NCBI RefSeq assembly: GCF_004000785.1
Contig: NZ_BILX01000035.1
Span: 1-64,000 of the forward strand
Source: Paenibacillus ehimensis NBRC 15659
GTDB lineage: Bacteria > Bacillota > Bacilli > Paenibacillales > NBRC-103111
Direction of reading: 5' to 3'
Length of the DNA stretch: 64,000 bases
Position 1 is the first letter of the stretch. Each line of letters begins with the position of its first letter. The position numbers and the translations under genes were made by a program. Below the pieces are notes generated by a model. That model was not told the origin of the DNA, made no database searches, and was given only the letters and a program-made list of their open reading frames with translations. This document shows positions 28,749 through 38,562 of the stretch, in pieces.

Positions 28749-30416
28749 TTGTCGGAATCCGTACAAAAACATGAAGGCCCATCGAGCCAAGCGATCGAGA
28801 GATTAAGCAAACCGGCGATTTGGATTTTCGGAGCAACCATACTGGGGCGTATGCTCGGGTTTGTCAGGGAATCGACCTTGGCCGCATTTTTCGGAGTAGG
28901 TCCGGAAGTCGATGCCTTTATTATGGCCCAGACGGTGACTTACATTCTGTTCAGCTTCCTGGGTCCGGCGATCGGTACGGCAGGCATTCCAGTGCTTTCC
29001 GTGCTGCATGCAGACCGCAGAGTGGAAGCTTTCCGGAACGTCAGCTTAAGCTTGCTGCATGTCGTCGTCATCGTGCTGGTCGGCTTTACGCTCGTAGGCT
29101 ATAGCATGGCCCCGCTGCTGATCCATACGATTGCTCCGGGATTTACCGGGCATCAGGCGGAGCTGGCCATCCATCTGACGCGCATGATGATGCCCGTCAC
29201 GATTTTCCTCGGGCTTGCGGGTTGGGCGACGACGGTGCTTCAATCGCAAAACAAGTTTGGCTATTCGGCTCTAAGCAACATACCAAATAACGCGGTCGTT
29301 ATTGCAGGGATGTTTGCCGCAGGGTTTTTGGGCGGAATCGAGTGGGTTACGGTGTGCTATGTGCTCGGTGTCGCCGCTCAATTTTTGATTCAGCTTCCCG
29401 TGTTTAAAACGACGGGGTACAAGTGGTTCATCCATCTTAAAGATAAAGATTTCAAAAAGATTATCACCATGGCGCCGTCCACCATCGCTACCGGCATGGG
29501 CGGACAAATCAACGTCATCGTCGACCGCTTCTTCTCTTCCGGTCTGGCGGTGGGCAGCGTGGCCGCTCTCGGGTACGGCCAGCGGATTTTCAGCCTGTTT
29601 GTTGGTGTCGTCCAAATGCCGATTCTGGTCGTGCTATTTCCGAAGCTGTCCGAGAAGGTTGGCCTCGGCAAGGAAGAGGAATTTATGCATCTGATCCGTA
29701 AAGGATTGGGCATTTTATCCTTCTTCATGCTTCCGATTGCCGCCATTCTCGTGCTCATGGCGATCCCGATTACGCAATTCCTGTACGAGCGCGGAGCGTT
29801 CAACCAAACGGCGACGCTAATTACCGCGTCGATCGTATGCTTTTACTCCATAGGGCTTCCTTTCCTGTCCTGGAAGGAATTCATTCTGCGCTCGTTTTAC
29901 GCGATGAAAGATTCAAGGACACCCGTGCTGAACACGACGATGCAGATCGGCATCAACGTGACGCTGAATTCGATCTCCGTCCCGATATTCGGGATTAAGG
30001 GACTCGCTTTAAGCACCGCGATTTCCGAGATGGTTAGCTTTTTTGTTCTATATAACGTCCTGCGAAGAAGAATGTACAAAAAAACGGGCGTCAAAGCGGC
30101 GCATTTTCCGGTTTGGAAGTCACTCGTCTCCGTGGGGGCCATGGTCGCCGTCATTTTTGGAATGTCCAATCTGCTGGATCTTCACTTGTTCGATCGAACC
30201 GTCCAGTCCAGTTTTGCGCTTGCCCTCGACCTTGGCTTGATCGTAATCGCATCGGGCCTTGCCTATCTCGTCATTTCGTTCGTGCTCAAATCGGATGAAT
30301 TGCAGTTTTGCTTAAAGACGGCTCTCCATATGGGAAGCAAGTTTTTGCCGAGTAAGCTGTCCGGCTACGTCATGGCCAAAGCCCGAATGAACCGGGTCCC
30401 GAAAAGGAACATGTAG
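28749..30416 (+). CDS. MurJ/MviN-family lipid-linked sugar flippase
   Basis: A polytopic membrane protein of about 555 residues with some 13-14 membrane segments, belonging to the MOP superfamily (MurJ/MviN-like). In this place it is expected to move the lipid-linked repeat unit across the membrane (Wzx role). The conserved early motif GRMLGFVRESTLAAFFG is characteristic of MurJ-like proteins. TTG 28749 has GGGGGA six bases upstream; the ATG at 28734 has no ribosome site. The gene is preceded by a hairpin and followed after five bases by the polymerase gene. Confidence 0.88.
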   Translation: MSESVQKHEGPSSQAIERLSKPAIWIFGATILGRMLGFVRESTLAAFFGVGPEVDAFIMAQTVTYILFSFLGPAIGTAGIPVLSVLHADRRVEAFRNVSLSLLHVVVIVLVGFTLVGYSMAPLLIHTIAPGFTGHQAELAIHLTRMMMPVTIFLGLAGWATTVLQSQNKFGYSALSNIPNNAVVIAGMFAAGFLGGIEWVTVCYVLGVAAQFLIQLPVFKTTGYKWFIHLKDKDFKKIITMAPSTIATGMGGQINVIVDRFFSSGLAVGSVAALGYGQRIFSLFVGVVQMPILVVLFPKLSEKVGLGKEEEFMHLIRKGLGILSFFMLPIAAILVLMAIPITQFLYERGAFNQTATLITASIVCFYSIGLPFLSWKEFILRSFYAMKDSRTPVLNTTMQIGINVTLNSISVPIFGIKGLALSTAISEMVSFFVLYNVLRRRMYKKTGVKAAHFPVWKSLVSVGAMVAVIFGMSNLLDLHLFDRTVQSSFALALDLGLIVIASGLAYLVISFVLKSDELQFCLKTALHMGSKFLPSKLSGYVMAKARMNRVPKRNM

Positions 30417-30421
30417 CAAGA

Positions 30422-31684
30422 ATGACAAAAGTGAAACAAGGGTTGGATCGAGTGAGAAACATAACCTTTAACAGTTTGATGTTTTTACTGGTTTCTTGTA
30501 ATGTTCTTGCGTTCATGAGATTCAGTGCCGCCAATGTATTTTACATTGCCAAATTCGTACTTTTTTTATCTTGCGCAGCGTTCTTTCTGATCTACCTGTT
30601 AATCAAAAAAAAGAAAATACGGATGACCCCGCATTCGCGAATGACGTCGCTCATCTTCTACCTTTGGGTGGTCGTCATGTGTTTGGGCTTAACGAACAGC
30701 ACTTCGATCAGCGATATCGTGTCCATGGGCATGACTATTTTTTCTTACATTATGCTGTTTGGCTTTGCCATCGTCCTGCTGCCCAACTATGTCAGGTACA
30801 AAAAGATGAAATATGCCGAGATCGTTCGGGTATTCTATTTTGCGGTCCTGTTTTCGATCGGCGTGTCGATTCTCGCCGGCTTCGGTGACCCGGAATCGTT
30901 TCACCTCGATCCGTACAGCTTGCGCAACCGGTATATGGCCTACTTCCAGCATCCGAATTCGCTCGGGCTCTACGCGTTTTTGGGGATCGTCGTTTCCATC
31001 ATCATGCAGTCCGTCGGCCGCAGCCGGCTGTATCTGCTCACGGTCCCGCTCTACCTTACGCTGATCGTGATGAGCGGAAGCCGAACGGCTTTGTATACCG
31101 TCATCGCGATGCTGCTGATTTTTATGTTCAAGCGGATTCTGTATCTGGGGATGCTGCAGATGCTGAAATACCCTTACGTCTTCTTCCCGTTGCTGGCCTG
31201 CCTCTTATTCGGAATTTTGGCGGCCGTGGACCGGGACACGTTGCTCGATACGGTCGATAAAGCGCTAAGCAACCGGATTACGGTATGGAGCGACCTTCTG
31301 GACAGAAACGAGAGCCTCCTGCATTTTATCATCGGGCAGGGAACGCTGAAAACCGACGAAATAATGGATAACTATTATTTGGTCGTCATGACCAGCACCG
31401 GTTTTTTGGGGCTTGCGATGTTCGTGTTCATGCTGATGAACACCTTCTATGGCTTGCTTAAGCAGTTTAACGAAACGCCCTCGAAGACGCTGGGCATGAT
31501 TATCGCCATGATGGTTGCGCTTGCGCTGTATTCGTTTACCGAAAGCGTTATGTTCACACTTGGCAATGCGGCAAGTATTTTCCTCTGGTCCTCTGTCGGC
31601 ATTTGTTTTCAGGACGTTCGAATCATCCGGCGAACGCAGGAAAGCGGCCGGACCCAACCGCCGTATGCTATCACAGTCACTTAA
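30422..31684 (+). CDS. Wzy/O-antigen-ligase-family polymerase (copy 1)
   Basis: A 420-residue membrane protein with about ten or eleven membrane segments and the long periplasmic-type loop of Wzy/WaaL proteins. Conserved spots are SLRNRYMAYFQHPNSLGLY (about 162-180), SGSRTA (about 217-222) and SFTESVMFTLGNA near the end. It is expected to polymerise lipid-linked repeat units. It is a clear paralogue of 38563-39819. The ribosome site before the ATG is weak, and a GTG at 30452 is an alternative start. Followed after 33 bases by a GT4 whose paralogue follows the second polymerase. Confidence 0.85.
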   Translation: MTKVKQGLDRVRNITFNSLMFLLVSCNVLAFMRFSAANVFYIAKFVLFLSCAAFFLIYLLIKKKKIRMTPHSRMTSLIFYLWVVVMCLGLTNSTSISDIVSMGMTIFSYIMLFGFAIVLLPNYVRYKKMKYAEIVRVFYFAVLFSIGVSILAGFGDPESFHLDPYSLRNRYMAYFQHPNSLGLYAFLGIVVSIIMQSVGRSRLYLLTVPLYLTLIVMSGSRTALYTVIAMLLIFMFKRILYLGMLQMLKYPYVFFPLLACLLFGILAAVDRDTLLDTVDKALSNRITVWSDLLDRNESLLHFIIGQGTLKTDEIMDNYYLVVMTSTGFLGLAMFVFMLMNTFYGLLKQFNETPSKTLGMIIAMMVALALYSFTESVMFTLGNAASIFLWSSVGICFQDVRIIRRTQESGRTQPPYAITVT

Positions 31685-31717
31685 AACATATCCAATCATG
31701 AGAAAGAAGATGAATTC

Positions 31718-32926
31718 ATGAAAATTCTTCATGTGATTGCCAACTTGGCTCCCCGGTACGGGGGACCGGCAAAAGCGGCTATGGAGATGTCAGAAGCGTT
31801 GGCGAAGCTGGGTCATCAGGTCAGCATCTTTACAACCGATCAAGACGGGCCAGACCGGCTTGACGTTCCGTTGGGTGAACCTGTCCTGAAAAACGGAGTG
31901 GAAATTACGTATTTCCCAATTCAAAAGCCGGGCTTTTGGGGTACGTCCTTGCCGATGGCAGTGGCATTAAAAAGGGAAATTCCCAAATATGACATCGTGC
32001 ATCTTCATGCGCTGTATTTGTTCCACAACCTGGTAGCGGGCTATTACAGCAGAAAATATAAAGTGCCTTATATCGTTTGTCCGCATGGCACGCTGGATCC
32101 GTTCATTTATCAACGCCATCGCAATCGCAAACGGCTGATGGAGGTGCTGTTCGAGAACCGCAACTTCCGGAATGCGGCGGCTTTGCATTTTATTACCGAA
32201 GAGGAAATGCATCTTGCCAAGCCGGTCTCCTTCGATCAACAGGGGATCGTCGTTCCGATCGGCCTCGACCTGACGGAATTTGCCGACATGCCGGACAAAG
32301 GGGCGTTCCGGGCGCGTTATCCCGAGCTGAAGGACAAAAAAATAATCCTGTTTTTCGGCAGGTTGAATTTCAAGAAAGGGCTCGATTTGCTGATCAAATC
32401 GTTCCGGTCCGTTCTGCAGGCGCATCCGGATGCGATGTTGGTGTTGACCGGACCCGATAACGATCAATATGGGGAGCAGGTGCGGCAGTGGGTTCGGGAG
32501 GAACATTTGACGCAGCATGTGCTGTTCACCGGGATGCTGACCGGGAAAGACAAACTGGCGGTGCTGCAGGACGCCGATTTGTTCGTGCTGCCCTCATACT
32601 CCGAAAATTTCGGCATCGCCGTGATCGAAGCGCTCGTCTGTGGCACGCCGGTAGTCGTTTCGGACAAAGTAAACATTTGGCGGGAAGTCGTTTCCCACGG
32701 AGCAGGCCTCGTATGCAAGTGCGAGACGGCTTCGGTCGCCGAGCAGATCGTTGCACTGCTGAACGATCCCGGAAAGCGGGAAGCGATGGGGCGCAACGGC
32801 ATCGAAATGGTCCGGAAGCAGTACCACTGGGATCATATCGGGCAATCGCTCGAAAGCGAATACCGCCATATCATTCAGACGGGAGAGGCGAGGAACTTCT
32901 TGGTAAAAGCCACCTCAACCCCATAA
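31718..32926 (+). CDS. Glycosyltransferase family 4 (copy 1)
   Basis: A 402-residue GT-B retaining transferase. The N-terminal domain starts MKILHVIANLAPRYGGPAKA, with a Gly-rich loop. The C-terminal Rossmann domain has the LPSYSENFGIAVIEAL region with the E-x7-E motif that holds the donor nucleotide sugar. Donor probably GDP-mannose or another nucleotide sugar made here. Strongly similar across its full length to the protein at 39844. Cytoplasmic, acting on the lipid-linked chain. Confidence 0.93.
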   Translation: MKILHVIANLAPRYGGPAKAAMEMSEALAKLGHQVSIFTTDQDGPDRLDVPLGEPVLKNGVEITYFPIQKPGFWGTSLPMAVALKREIPKYDIVHLHALYLFHNLVAGYYSRKYKVPYIVCPHGTLDPFIYQRHRNRKRLMEVLFENRNFRNAAALHFITEEEMHLAKPVSFDQQGIVVPIGLDLTEFADMPDKGAFRARYPELKDKKIILFFGRLNFKKGLDLLIKSFRSVLQAHPDAMLVLTGPDNDQYGEQVRQWVREEHLTQHVLFTGMLTGKDKLAVLQDADLFVLPSYSENFGIAVIEALVCGTPVVVSDKVNIWREVVSHGAGLVCKCETASVAEQIVALLNDPGKREAMGRNGIEMVRKQYHWDHIGQSLESEYRHIIQTGEARNFLVKATSTP

Positions 32927-32941
32927 GAAAGGAGGAGAACG

Positions 32942-34234
32942 ATGAGACCTGTGAAGATCCTGCTCTACAGCATCAACTTTGCCCCCGAGCTGACCGGGAT
33001 CGGCAAATACAATGGGGAAATGGCCGAATGGCTTGCCGGGCAAGGCTATGACGTCCGGGTCATAACCGCTCCGCCTTATTATCCCCAGTGGAAAGTGAAG
33101 GAAGGCTACTCCGGGTCCAAATACATGAAGGAAGATTGGGCTCCGGGCGTCAAGGTATGGCGTTGCCCGGTCTGGGTTCCGGCTAAAGCCTCGGGCGTCA
33201 AACGATTAATTCACTTGGCCTCGTTTGCGGTCTCCAGCCTTCCGGTTTTGATCGCGCAGCTGTTCCGGCGGCCGGATATCTTGCTTGCGGTGGAGCCGCC
33301 CTTGGTTATTTCGCCGGCATCCGTCCTGCTTTCGAAGCTGTTTCGGACCAAGACTTGGCTGCATGTTCAGGATTTCGAGGTCGATGCCGCGTTCGATTTG
33401 GGACTGCTTCCGCAAAAGCCGGCGCTGAAAAAAGCGGTGCTGGGTATGGAGCGGTGGCTGATGAAACGATTCGACGCGGTGTCGTCCATCTCTCCCAAAA
33501 TGACGGAGAAATTGCTCAGCAAGGGCGTCACGGAGAAAAAAGTGAGGTTTTTTCCGAACTGGGTCGACACGTCCGCCATTTATCCGCTTTCCGAACCGGT
33601 GGACGATTACCGGAAGCAGCTCGGCATTGCTTCGGAGGACGTCGTTTTCCTGTATTCGGGCAATATGGGAGCGAAGCAGGGCCTCGAAATCGTGCTGGAT
33701 GCAGCTGAACGCACAAAGGCGGTTACGAAAATCAAGTATATGATGTGCGGAGACGGCGTCGCCAAAGCGGAGCTTGTCCGGCTGGCCAAGGAACGGGAAT
33801 TGGATAATATCTATTTTCTTCCCCTACAGCCGACGGAACGGCTCAACGCGCTGCTCAATACGGCCGATGTTCATCTGCTGATTCAAAAGAGCAGCGCCTC
33901 CGATCTGGTCATGCCATCGAAGCTGACGGGTATGCTGGCCAGCGGGAAACCGGTCCTTGCAACGGCTGACGAAGGTACGTCTGTACATGCGGTTATCACG
34001 GAATCCAAAGCCGGCATTACCGTTCCGGCCGAGCAGGCGGAGAAGCTGGCGGATGCCGTGTATACGCTGTCGATTGAGCGGGAACGCCGGGCGATTCTCG
34101 GCAATAATGCGCGAATTTATGCCGAGAATCGGCTGAGCATCGAATCCATCATGCGAGACTTGGATGTGGCGTTCAAGGAGCTGCTTCAAAAAACAGAAAA
34201 CGTTCATGAAGGTGGTATCAAGGTGCATGGCTAA
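32942..34234 (+). CDS. WcaI-like glycosyltransferase family 4
   Basis: A 430-residue GT4 of the WcaI type known from colanic acid synthesis. Signature pieces are INFAPELTGIGKYNGEMAEW, the TAPPYYPQWK motif and MPSKLTGMLASGKPVLATAD, all WcaI-like. The start follows AAAGGAGGAG. Its end overlaps the next gene by eight bases. WcaI is thought to transfer fucose or galactose to the repeat unit (family knowledge); which sugar applies here is not known. Confidence 0.92.
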   Translation: MRPVKILLYSINFAPELTGIGKYNGEMAEWLAGQGYDVRVITAPPYYPQWKVKEGYSGSKYMKEDWAPGVKVWRCPVWVPAKASGVKRLIHLASFAVSSLPVLIAQLFRRPDILLAVEPPLVISPASVLLSKLFRTKTWLHVQDFEVDAAFDLGLLPQKPALKKAVLGMERWLMKRFDAVSSISPKMTEKLLSKGVTEKKVRFFPNWVDTSAIYPLSEPVDDYRKQLGIASEDVVFLYSGNMGAKQGLEIVLDAAERTKAVTKIKYMMCGDGVAKAELVRLAKERELDNIYFLPLQPTERLNALLNTADVHLLIQKSSASDLVMPSKLTGMLASGKPVLATADEGTSVHAVITESKAGITVPAEQAEKLADAVYTLSIERERRAILGNNARIYAENRLSIESIMRDLDVAFKELLQKTENVHEGGIKVHG

Positions 34235-35108
34235 GCTCATTCCCGTATCGGTCATTATTATGACAAAAAACGAAGAGAAAAACATTGCCAAATGTATTCG
34301 TTCCGTTCGCCATTTCAACGAAATTTTCGTCGTCGATTCGAACAGTACGGATAAAACCGTCGAGATCGCCGAAAGCTTGGGCGCCAAGGTCGTGAACTTT
34401 ACCTGGGATGGCAAATACCCGAAGAAAAAGCAGTGGTCCTTGGAAAACCTGCCCTTCAGCAATGATTGGGTTCTGTATGTCGACGCCGACGAGGAAGTGA
34501 CGCCGGGCCTTTCCGACGAAATTGCCGCCGTGATGGAGAAGACGCCGTCCCACAACGGATACTTTGTCGGCTACGACTATGTGTTTATGAACAAGGTGCT
34601 GAAGCACGGTCATCAAGTGCACAAGCTCGTGCTGTTTAACCGGCACGAAGGCCGGTTTCTCGATTATGACGATTTGGGCGCTGCCAACATGTGGGAGGTG
34701 GAAGGGCATTATCAGCCGCAAATTAACGGGAAGGTGGAGCTGCTTCGCCACAAGATGCTGCACTTCGACCATGACGCAATATTCGACTATTTCGCCCGGC
34801 ATAACCGCTATTCCGACTGGGAAGCGACGGTTCGCCTGAAGGGGCTGCTGAGCAATCCGCAGGAATCCCAGAAAGCATCGCGGGCGCTGCAGAAAAAAGT
34901 GTTCAACGCGCTTCCGATGAAATGGGCTTTCGCTTTCCTGCATTCTTATTTCTTTAAACTGGGCTTTCTGGACGGCTCAGCCGGATTTCATTTTGCGTTT
35001 GCCCGCGCCGTGTATTACTGGCAGGTCGAGATCAAGATGACCGAGCTTCGGCGCAAATCGAATCAGGCGTCCGCTCCGTTCGTACAGCAAACGAATGCGA
35101 AAGCCTAA
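34227..35108 (+). CDS. Glycosyltransferase family 2 (WaaE/KdtX-like)
   Basis: A 293-residue GT-A transferase. The N-terminal fold shows VSVIIMTKNEEKNIAKC, VVDSNSTDKT and the metal motif VDADEE. The later part has a helical region near FDYFARHNRYSDWEA typical of the WaaE/KdtX branch. ATG 34227 is preferred over in-frame ATGs upstream because AAGGTGG precedes it and the fold starts there. It overlaps the preceding gene by eight bases. Confidence 0.9.
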   Translation: MAKLIPVSVIIMTKNEEKNIAKCIRSVRHFNEIFVVDSNSTDKTVEIAESLGAKVVNFTWDGKYPKKKQWSLENLPFSNDWVLYVDADEEVTPGLSDEIAAVMEKTPSHNGYFVGYDYVFMNKVLKHGHQVHKLVLFNRHEGRFLDYDDLGAANMWEVEGHYQPQINGKVELLRHKMLHFDHDAIFDYFARHNRYSDWEATVRLKGLLSNPQESQKASRALQKKVFNALPMKWAFAFLHSYFFKLGFLDGSAGFHFAFARAVYYWQVEIKMTELRRKSNQASAPFVQQTNAKA

Positions 35109-35132
35109 TCTTTCGAATTGGAGTCATTCGCG

Positions 35133-35708
35133 ATGAAGAACAGGATTCGGCTTGATCTTTACAATCAGGACTGGTATTCCCGTGGCCGGAGCAATGCCGT
35201 CGTGCTGCTGTGGTGGTTCGTGCAGGGGACATTGTTTCGCTTCTCGCTTCACAATATGTACGGGTGGAGGCGGTTCCTGCTCCGATTGTTCGGAGCCAAG
35301 ATCGGACGGGGCGTACAGGTTCGCGCCACGGCGAAATTTACGTATCCGTGGAAAGTAACCATCGGGGATTATTCCTGGATCGGAGACAATGTAGAATTTT
35401 ACAGTCTGGACCGGATCGAAGTGGGCGAGCACTGCGTCGTTTCCCAGCACTGCTATTTATGCACGGGGAGCCATGATATGACCGACGAGGCCTTCGGCCT
35501 GGTGACCCGACCGATCGTTATCCGGGACGGCGCCTGGATTGCCAGCGATGTCTTCGTCTACCCGGGCGTAACGGTAGGAGTTATGGGCGTGGTAGCCGCC
35601 CGAAGCACGGTCGTCAAGGACGTGCCCGCCAACCAGGTGTTCGCCGGCACGCCGGCCAAGTTTGTCAAAGAGCGGTTTCAGGAAAAAGCGCGGCTGCACA
35701 TGATTTAA
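35133..35708 (+). CDS. WcaF-like acetyltransferase (left-handed beta-helix)
   Basis: A 191-residue O-acetyltransferase of the hexapeptide-repeat class. Repeats such as IGRGVQVRA, IGDYSWIG and VYPGVTVG form the beta-helix, with the catalytic His in the TGSHDMTD motif. It resembles the colanic acid acetyltransferase WcaF in its start (a short helix followed by RSNAVVLLWWF). ATG 35133 lies nine bases after GGAG. It probably decorates the EPS repeat unit with acetyl groups. Confidence 0.9.
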   Translation: MKNRIRLDLYNQDWYSRGRSNAVVLLWWFVQGTLFRFSLHNMYGWRRFLLRLFGAKIGRGVQVRATAKFTYPWKVTIGDYSWIGDNVEFYSLDRIEVGEHCVVSQHCYLCTGSHDMTDEAFGLVTRPIVIRDGAWIASDVFVYPGVTVGVMGVVAARSTVVKDVPANQVFAGTPAKFVKERFQEKARLHMI

Positions 35709-35750
35709 AGCTGTGCGGGTTCGAACCATAGATAAAAAGGAGTGGAGAAC

Positions 35751-37169
35751 ATGAAGCTGGTTCTATTATCCGGAGGCTCCGGCAAACGGCTGTGGCCTTT
35801 ATCCAACGATGCGCGATCCAAGCAATTCCTTCAAGTTCTTCAAAACGACAAAGGCGAAAAAGAATCGATGGTCCAGCGTGTATGGCGGCAGCTCGAATCC
35901 GTAGGCTTGTCCGACGATGTGCTTGTCGCTACCGGGAAGAGCCAGACCGAAATTTTGCAGCGGCAGCTTCGCCATTTGGCCAGAATCGTCGTCGAGCCCG
36001 AACGTCGGGATACGTTCCCGGCCATCGCCCTGGCGGCAACCTACCTGTATTCGATTGCCGGTACAGGATTAAACGAGGTCGTGGCGGTACTGCCGGTCGA
36101 CCCTTACGTGGAAAATGATTTCTTTCATTATATAAAGCGGCTTGAACGCTGCATTGGGGAATCGGGGGCGGATCTCGCTTTAATCGGGGTGAAGCCGACC
36201 TATCCTTCCGGCAAATACGGCTATATCATTCCGAAGCAGGGCGGAGGACAAGCGGATGCTTGGTACCAGCCGGTTCACCGCTTCACGGAAAAGCCGAGCG
36301 AGCAGGAAGCCGAAGGCCTTATCGCGCAGCAAGCGCTGTGGAATTGCGGCGTATTTGCATTCAAGCTCAATTACGTGATCAACCTGCTGATGGAAAAGGG
36401 ACTGCCCATTCAATACGAGGAAATGCTCAAGCAGTATCATAAAACGCCAAACATCAGCTTCGATTACGAAGTAGTGGAAAAGGCCGAGCGTGTGGTTGTC
36501 GTTCCGTACGAAGGGTATTGGAAGGATCTGGGTACCTGGAATACGCTCACGGAAGAGATGAGCCAGAATACCATCGGCAAAGCCGTGATCTGCGAACGCT
36601 CCTCCAATACGCACGTGGTCAACGAATTGGATGTGCCGGTAACCGTCATCGGCTTGAAGGACATCGTTGTGGCGGCAAGCCCGGACGGCATTCTGGTCGC
36701 GGACAAAGCTTCCAGCCCGCGCCTTAAAGAACTTCTGAAGCATACGGATCAGCCTCCGATGTACGAAGAGAAGCGATGGGGGGAATATAAAGTCCTGGAT
36801 TTCAAAAAGCTGGAGGACGGCAGCGAGGTGCTGACCCGTCTCGTTCAAATGACGGAAGGACAATGTCTCAGCTATCATTCGCACGAGCATTATAGCGAAT
36901 GCTGGACGATCGTATCGGGAACCGGACAATTCGCCTTAGACGGGAAAATCGTCCGCGTCTGCGCCGGCGACATGCTGCAAATCCCGGCCGGAGCGCCGCA
37001 CAGCTTAAAGGCGCTGACGGATATGCAGTGGCTTGAGGTGCATAGGGGACGCGAGCTCCATACCGAGAACACGACCCGCCTGCTTACCCAATGGGCCGAG
37101 ATTGAACAGCATTTTGAGACTTACTCGGGCTCCCCAAAAAAAGACGATAATCTGATGGAGGGCGCTTGA
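35751..37169 (+). CDS. manC: Mannose-1-phosphate guanylyltransferase/mannose-6-phosphate isomerase
   Basis: A 472-residue bifunctional enzyme making GDP-mannose. The N-terminal nucleotidyltransferase has LLSGGSGKRLWPLS and the FTEKPSEQEAEG motif. The C-terminal cupin (about 345-450) carries metal-binding His in SYHSHEHYSECW, the isomerase part. GDP-mannose feeds Gmd/Fcl and possibly a transferase. ATG 35751, behind AAAGGAGTGG, is preferred over GTG 35742. Confidence 0.92.
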   Translation: MKLVLLSGGSGKRLWPLSNDARSKQFLQVLQNDKGEKESMVQRVWRQLESVGLSDDVLVATGKSQTEILQRQLRHLARIVVEPERRDTFPAIALAATYLYSIAGTGLNEVVAVLPVDPYVENDFFHYIKRLERCIGESGADLALIGVKPTYPSGKYGYIIPKQGGGQADAWYQPVHRFTEKPSEQEAEGLIAQQALWNCGVFAFKLNYVINLLMEKGLPIQYEEMLKQYHKTPNISFDYEVVEKAERVVVVPYEGYWKDLGTWNTLTEEMSQNTIGKAVICERSSNTHVVNELDVPVTVIGLKDIVVAASPDGILVADKASSPRLKELLKHTDQPPMYEEKRWGEYKVLDFKKLEDGSEVLTRLVQMTEGQCLSYHSHEHYSECWTIVSGTGQFALDGKIVRVCAGDMLQIPAGAPHSLKALTDMQWLEVHRGRELHTENTTRLLTQWAEIEQHFETYSGSPKKDDNLMEGA

Positions 37170-37204
37170 TTTCGAGCTGCCGCGGAAACGGGAGGAGAAA
37201 ACTT

Positions 37205-38530
37205 ATGAATATCGCTGTAATCGGTGCAGGTTATGTCGGACTCATCAGTTCGGTTTGTTATGCGGAAATCGGGCATCAGGTTGTCGGTCTTGATCTGGAC
37301 CCGGATAAAATTCAGAAATTAAACCGATTCGTTTCGCCGATTTACGAGCCGGGGTTGGAAGAGCTGCTCGAAAAACATATTACCGGCGGCCGGCTCAAAT
37401 TCACCGATTCGTACGAGGAAGCCATTCCGATGGCGGACGTGATCGTTATAGCGGTCGGGACGCCGAGCCAAGCGAACGGAATGGCGGACATCTCCTTTGT
37501 GGAAGGCGCCGCTTTATCCTCCATACCTTACTTGAAAAAGCAAGCGGTCCTCGTCATCAAAAGCACCGTACCTGTCGGAACGGGAGATCATGTGGAAGCG
37601 CTGATCCGCGACCGGATTTCGCCGGACTACGGGATTGAAGTCGTCTCGAACCCGGAATTTTTAAGGGAAGGCACGGCCATTTACGATACGTTCCACGGGG
37701 ACCGGATCGTCATCGGGGCCAATCGGGACAGCGCGGGTGAAACGGTCCGCCGGCTTCACGAGCCGCTCGGGATCCCGATCGTCATGACCGACCGGCGAAG
37801 CTCCGAAATGATCAAGTATGCTTCCAATGCTTTTTTGGCTACGAAAATCAGCTTTATTAACGAAATCGCGAATCTGTGCGAAATGCTTGACGCAAACGTG
37901 GAGAACGTATCCGAAGGGATGGGGCTCGATAAACGGATCGGCAATCAATTTCTAAAGGCCGGCATCGGTTATGGAGGCTCGTGCTTCCCTAAAGATACGA
38001 ATGCGCTGATTCAAATTGCAGGCAATATGCAGTACGACTTCGAGCTGCTGCGCTCCGTCGTTAAAGTGAACGAGAAGCAGCAGACGGGCATCCTCCGGAA
38101 GGCGAAAGCGTACTATGGAAGCTTGCAGGGGCTGAAATTCGCGGTGTTGGGGCTTGCATTCAAGCCGAATACCGACGATATGCGCGAGGCGCCGTCCATT
38201 CGGGTCATCGAACAGCTGGTGAACGAAGAAGCGGAGGTCGTCGCTTACGATCCGGTTGCGATGGATAAAGCGCCGCAATGGCTTCATCCGGCGACGCAGT
38301 ATGCCGGGTCGTGGGAGGAAGCGATTCAGGATGCCGACGGCGTATTCCTGCTGACCGACTGGGAGGAGTTCAAGCAAATCGATTTGCGCAAGCTTCGTTC
38401 GCTGATGAAGCGTCCGGCGATGTTTGACGGAAGAAACTGCTTCAAGCTGTCTGCTGCGGAGTCGGCCGGTCTCGATTACGTATCGGTGGGGAGACCTGCT
38501 GTCCGGAAAACGGTCCAGCCCGTAGGATAG
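37205..38530 (+). CDS. ugd: UDP-glucose 6-dehydrogenase
   Basis: A 441-residue enzyme that oxidises UDP-glucose to UDP-glucuronic acid with two NAD. Seen are IAVIGAGYVGLISSVCYAE, KSTVPVGTGD, the NPEFLREG region and the catalytic Cys in GIGYGGSCFPKDTNAL. ATG 37205 behind GGGAGGAG is preferred; an ATT further upstream in frame is not a good start. It gives the polymer its acidic sugar. Length fits the Bacillus TuaD/Ugd family. Confidence 0.95.
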   Translation: MNIAVIGAGYVGLISSVCYAEIGHQVVGLDLDPDKIQKLNRFVSPIYEPGLEELLEKHITGGRLKFTDSYEEAIPMADVIVIAVGTPSQANGMADISFVEGAALSSIPYLKKQAVLVIKSTVPVGTGDHVEALIRDRISPDYGIEVVSNPEFLREGTAIYDTFHGDRIVIGANRDSAGETVRRLHEPLGIPIVMTDRRSSEMIKYASNAFLATKISFINEIANLCEMLDANVENVSEGMGLDKRIGNQFLKAGIGYGGSCFPKDTNALIQIAGNMQYDFELLRSVVKVNEKQQTGILRKAKAYYGSLQGLKFAVLGLAFKPNTDDMREAPSIRVIEQLVNEEAEVVAYDPVAMDKAPQWLHPATQYAGSWEEAIQDADGVFLLTDWEEFKQIDLRKLRSLMKRPAMFDGRNCFKLSAAESAGLDYVSVGRPAVRKTVQPVG

Positions 38531-38562
38531 GCGCCACAAGCTCGCATAAAGGTTGTGTCATA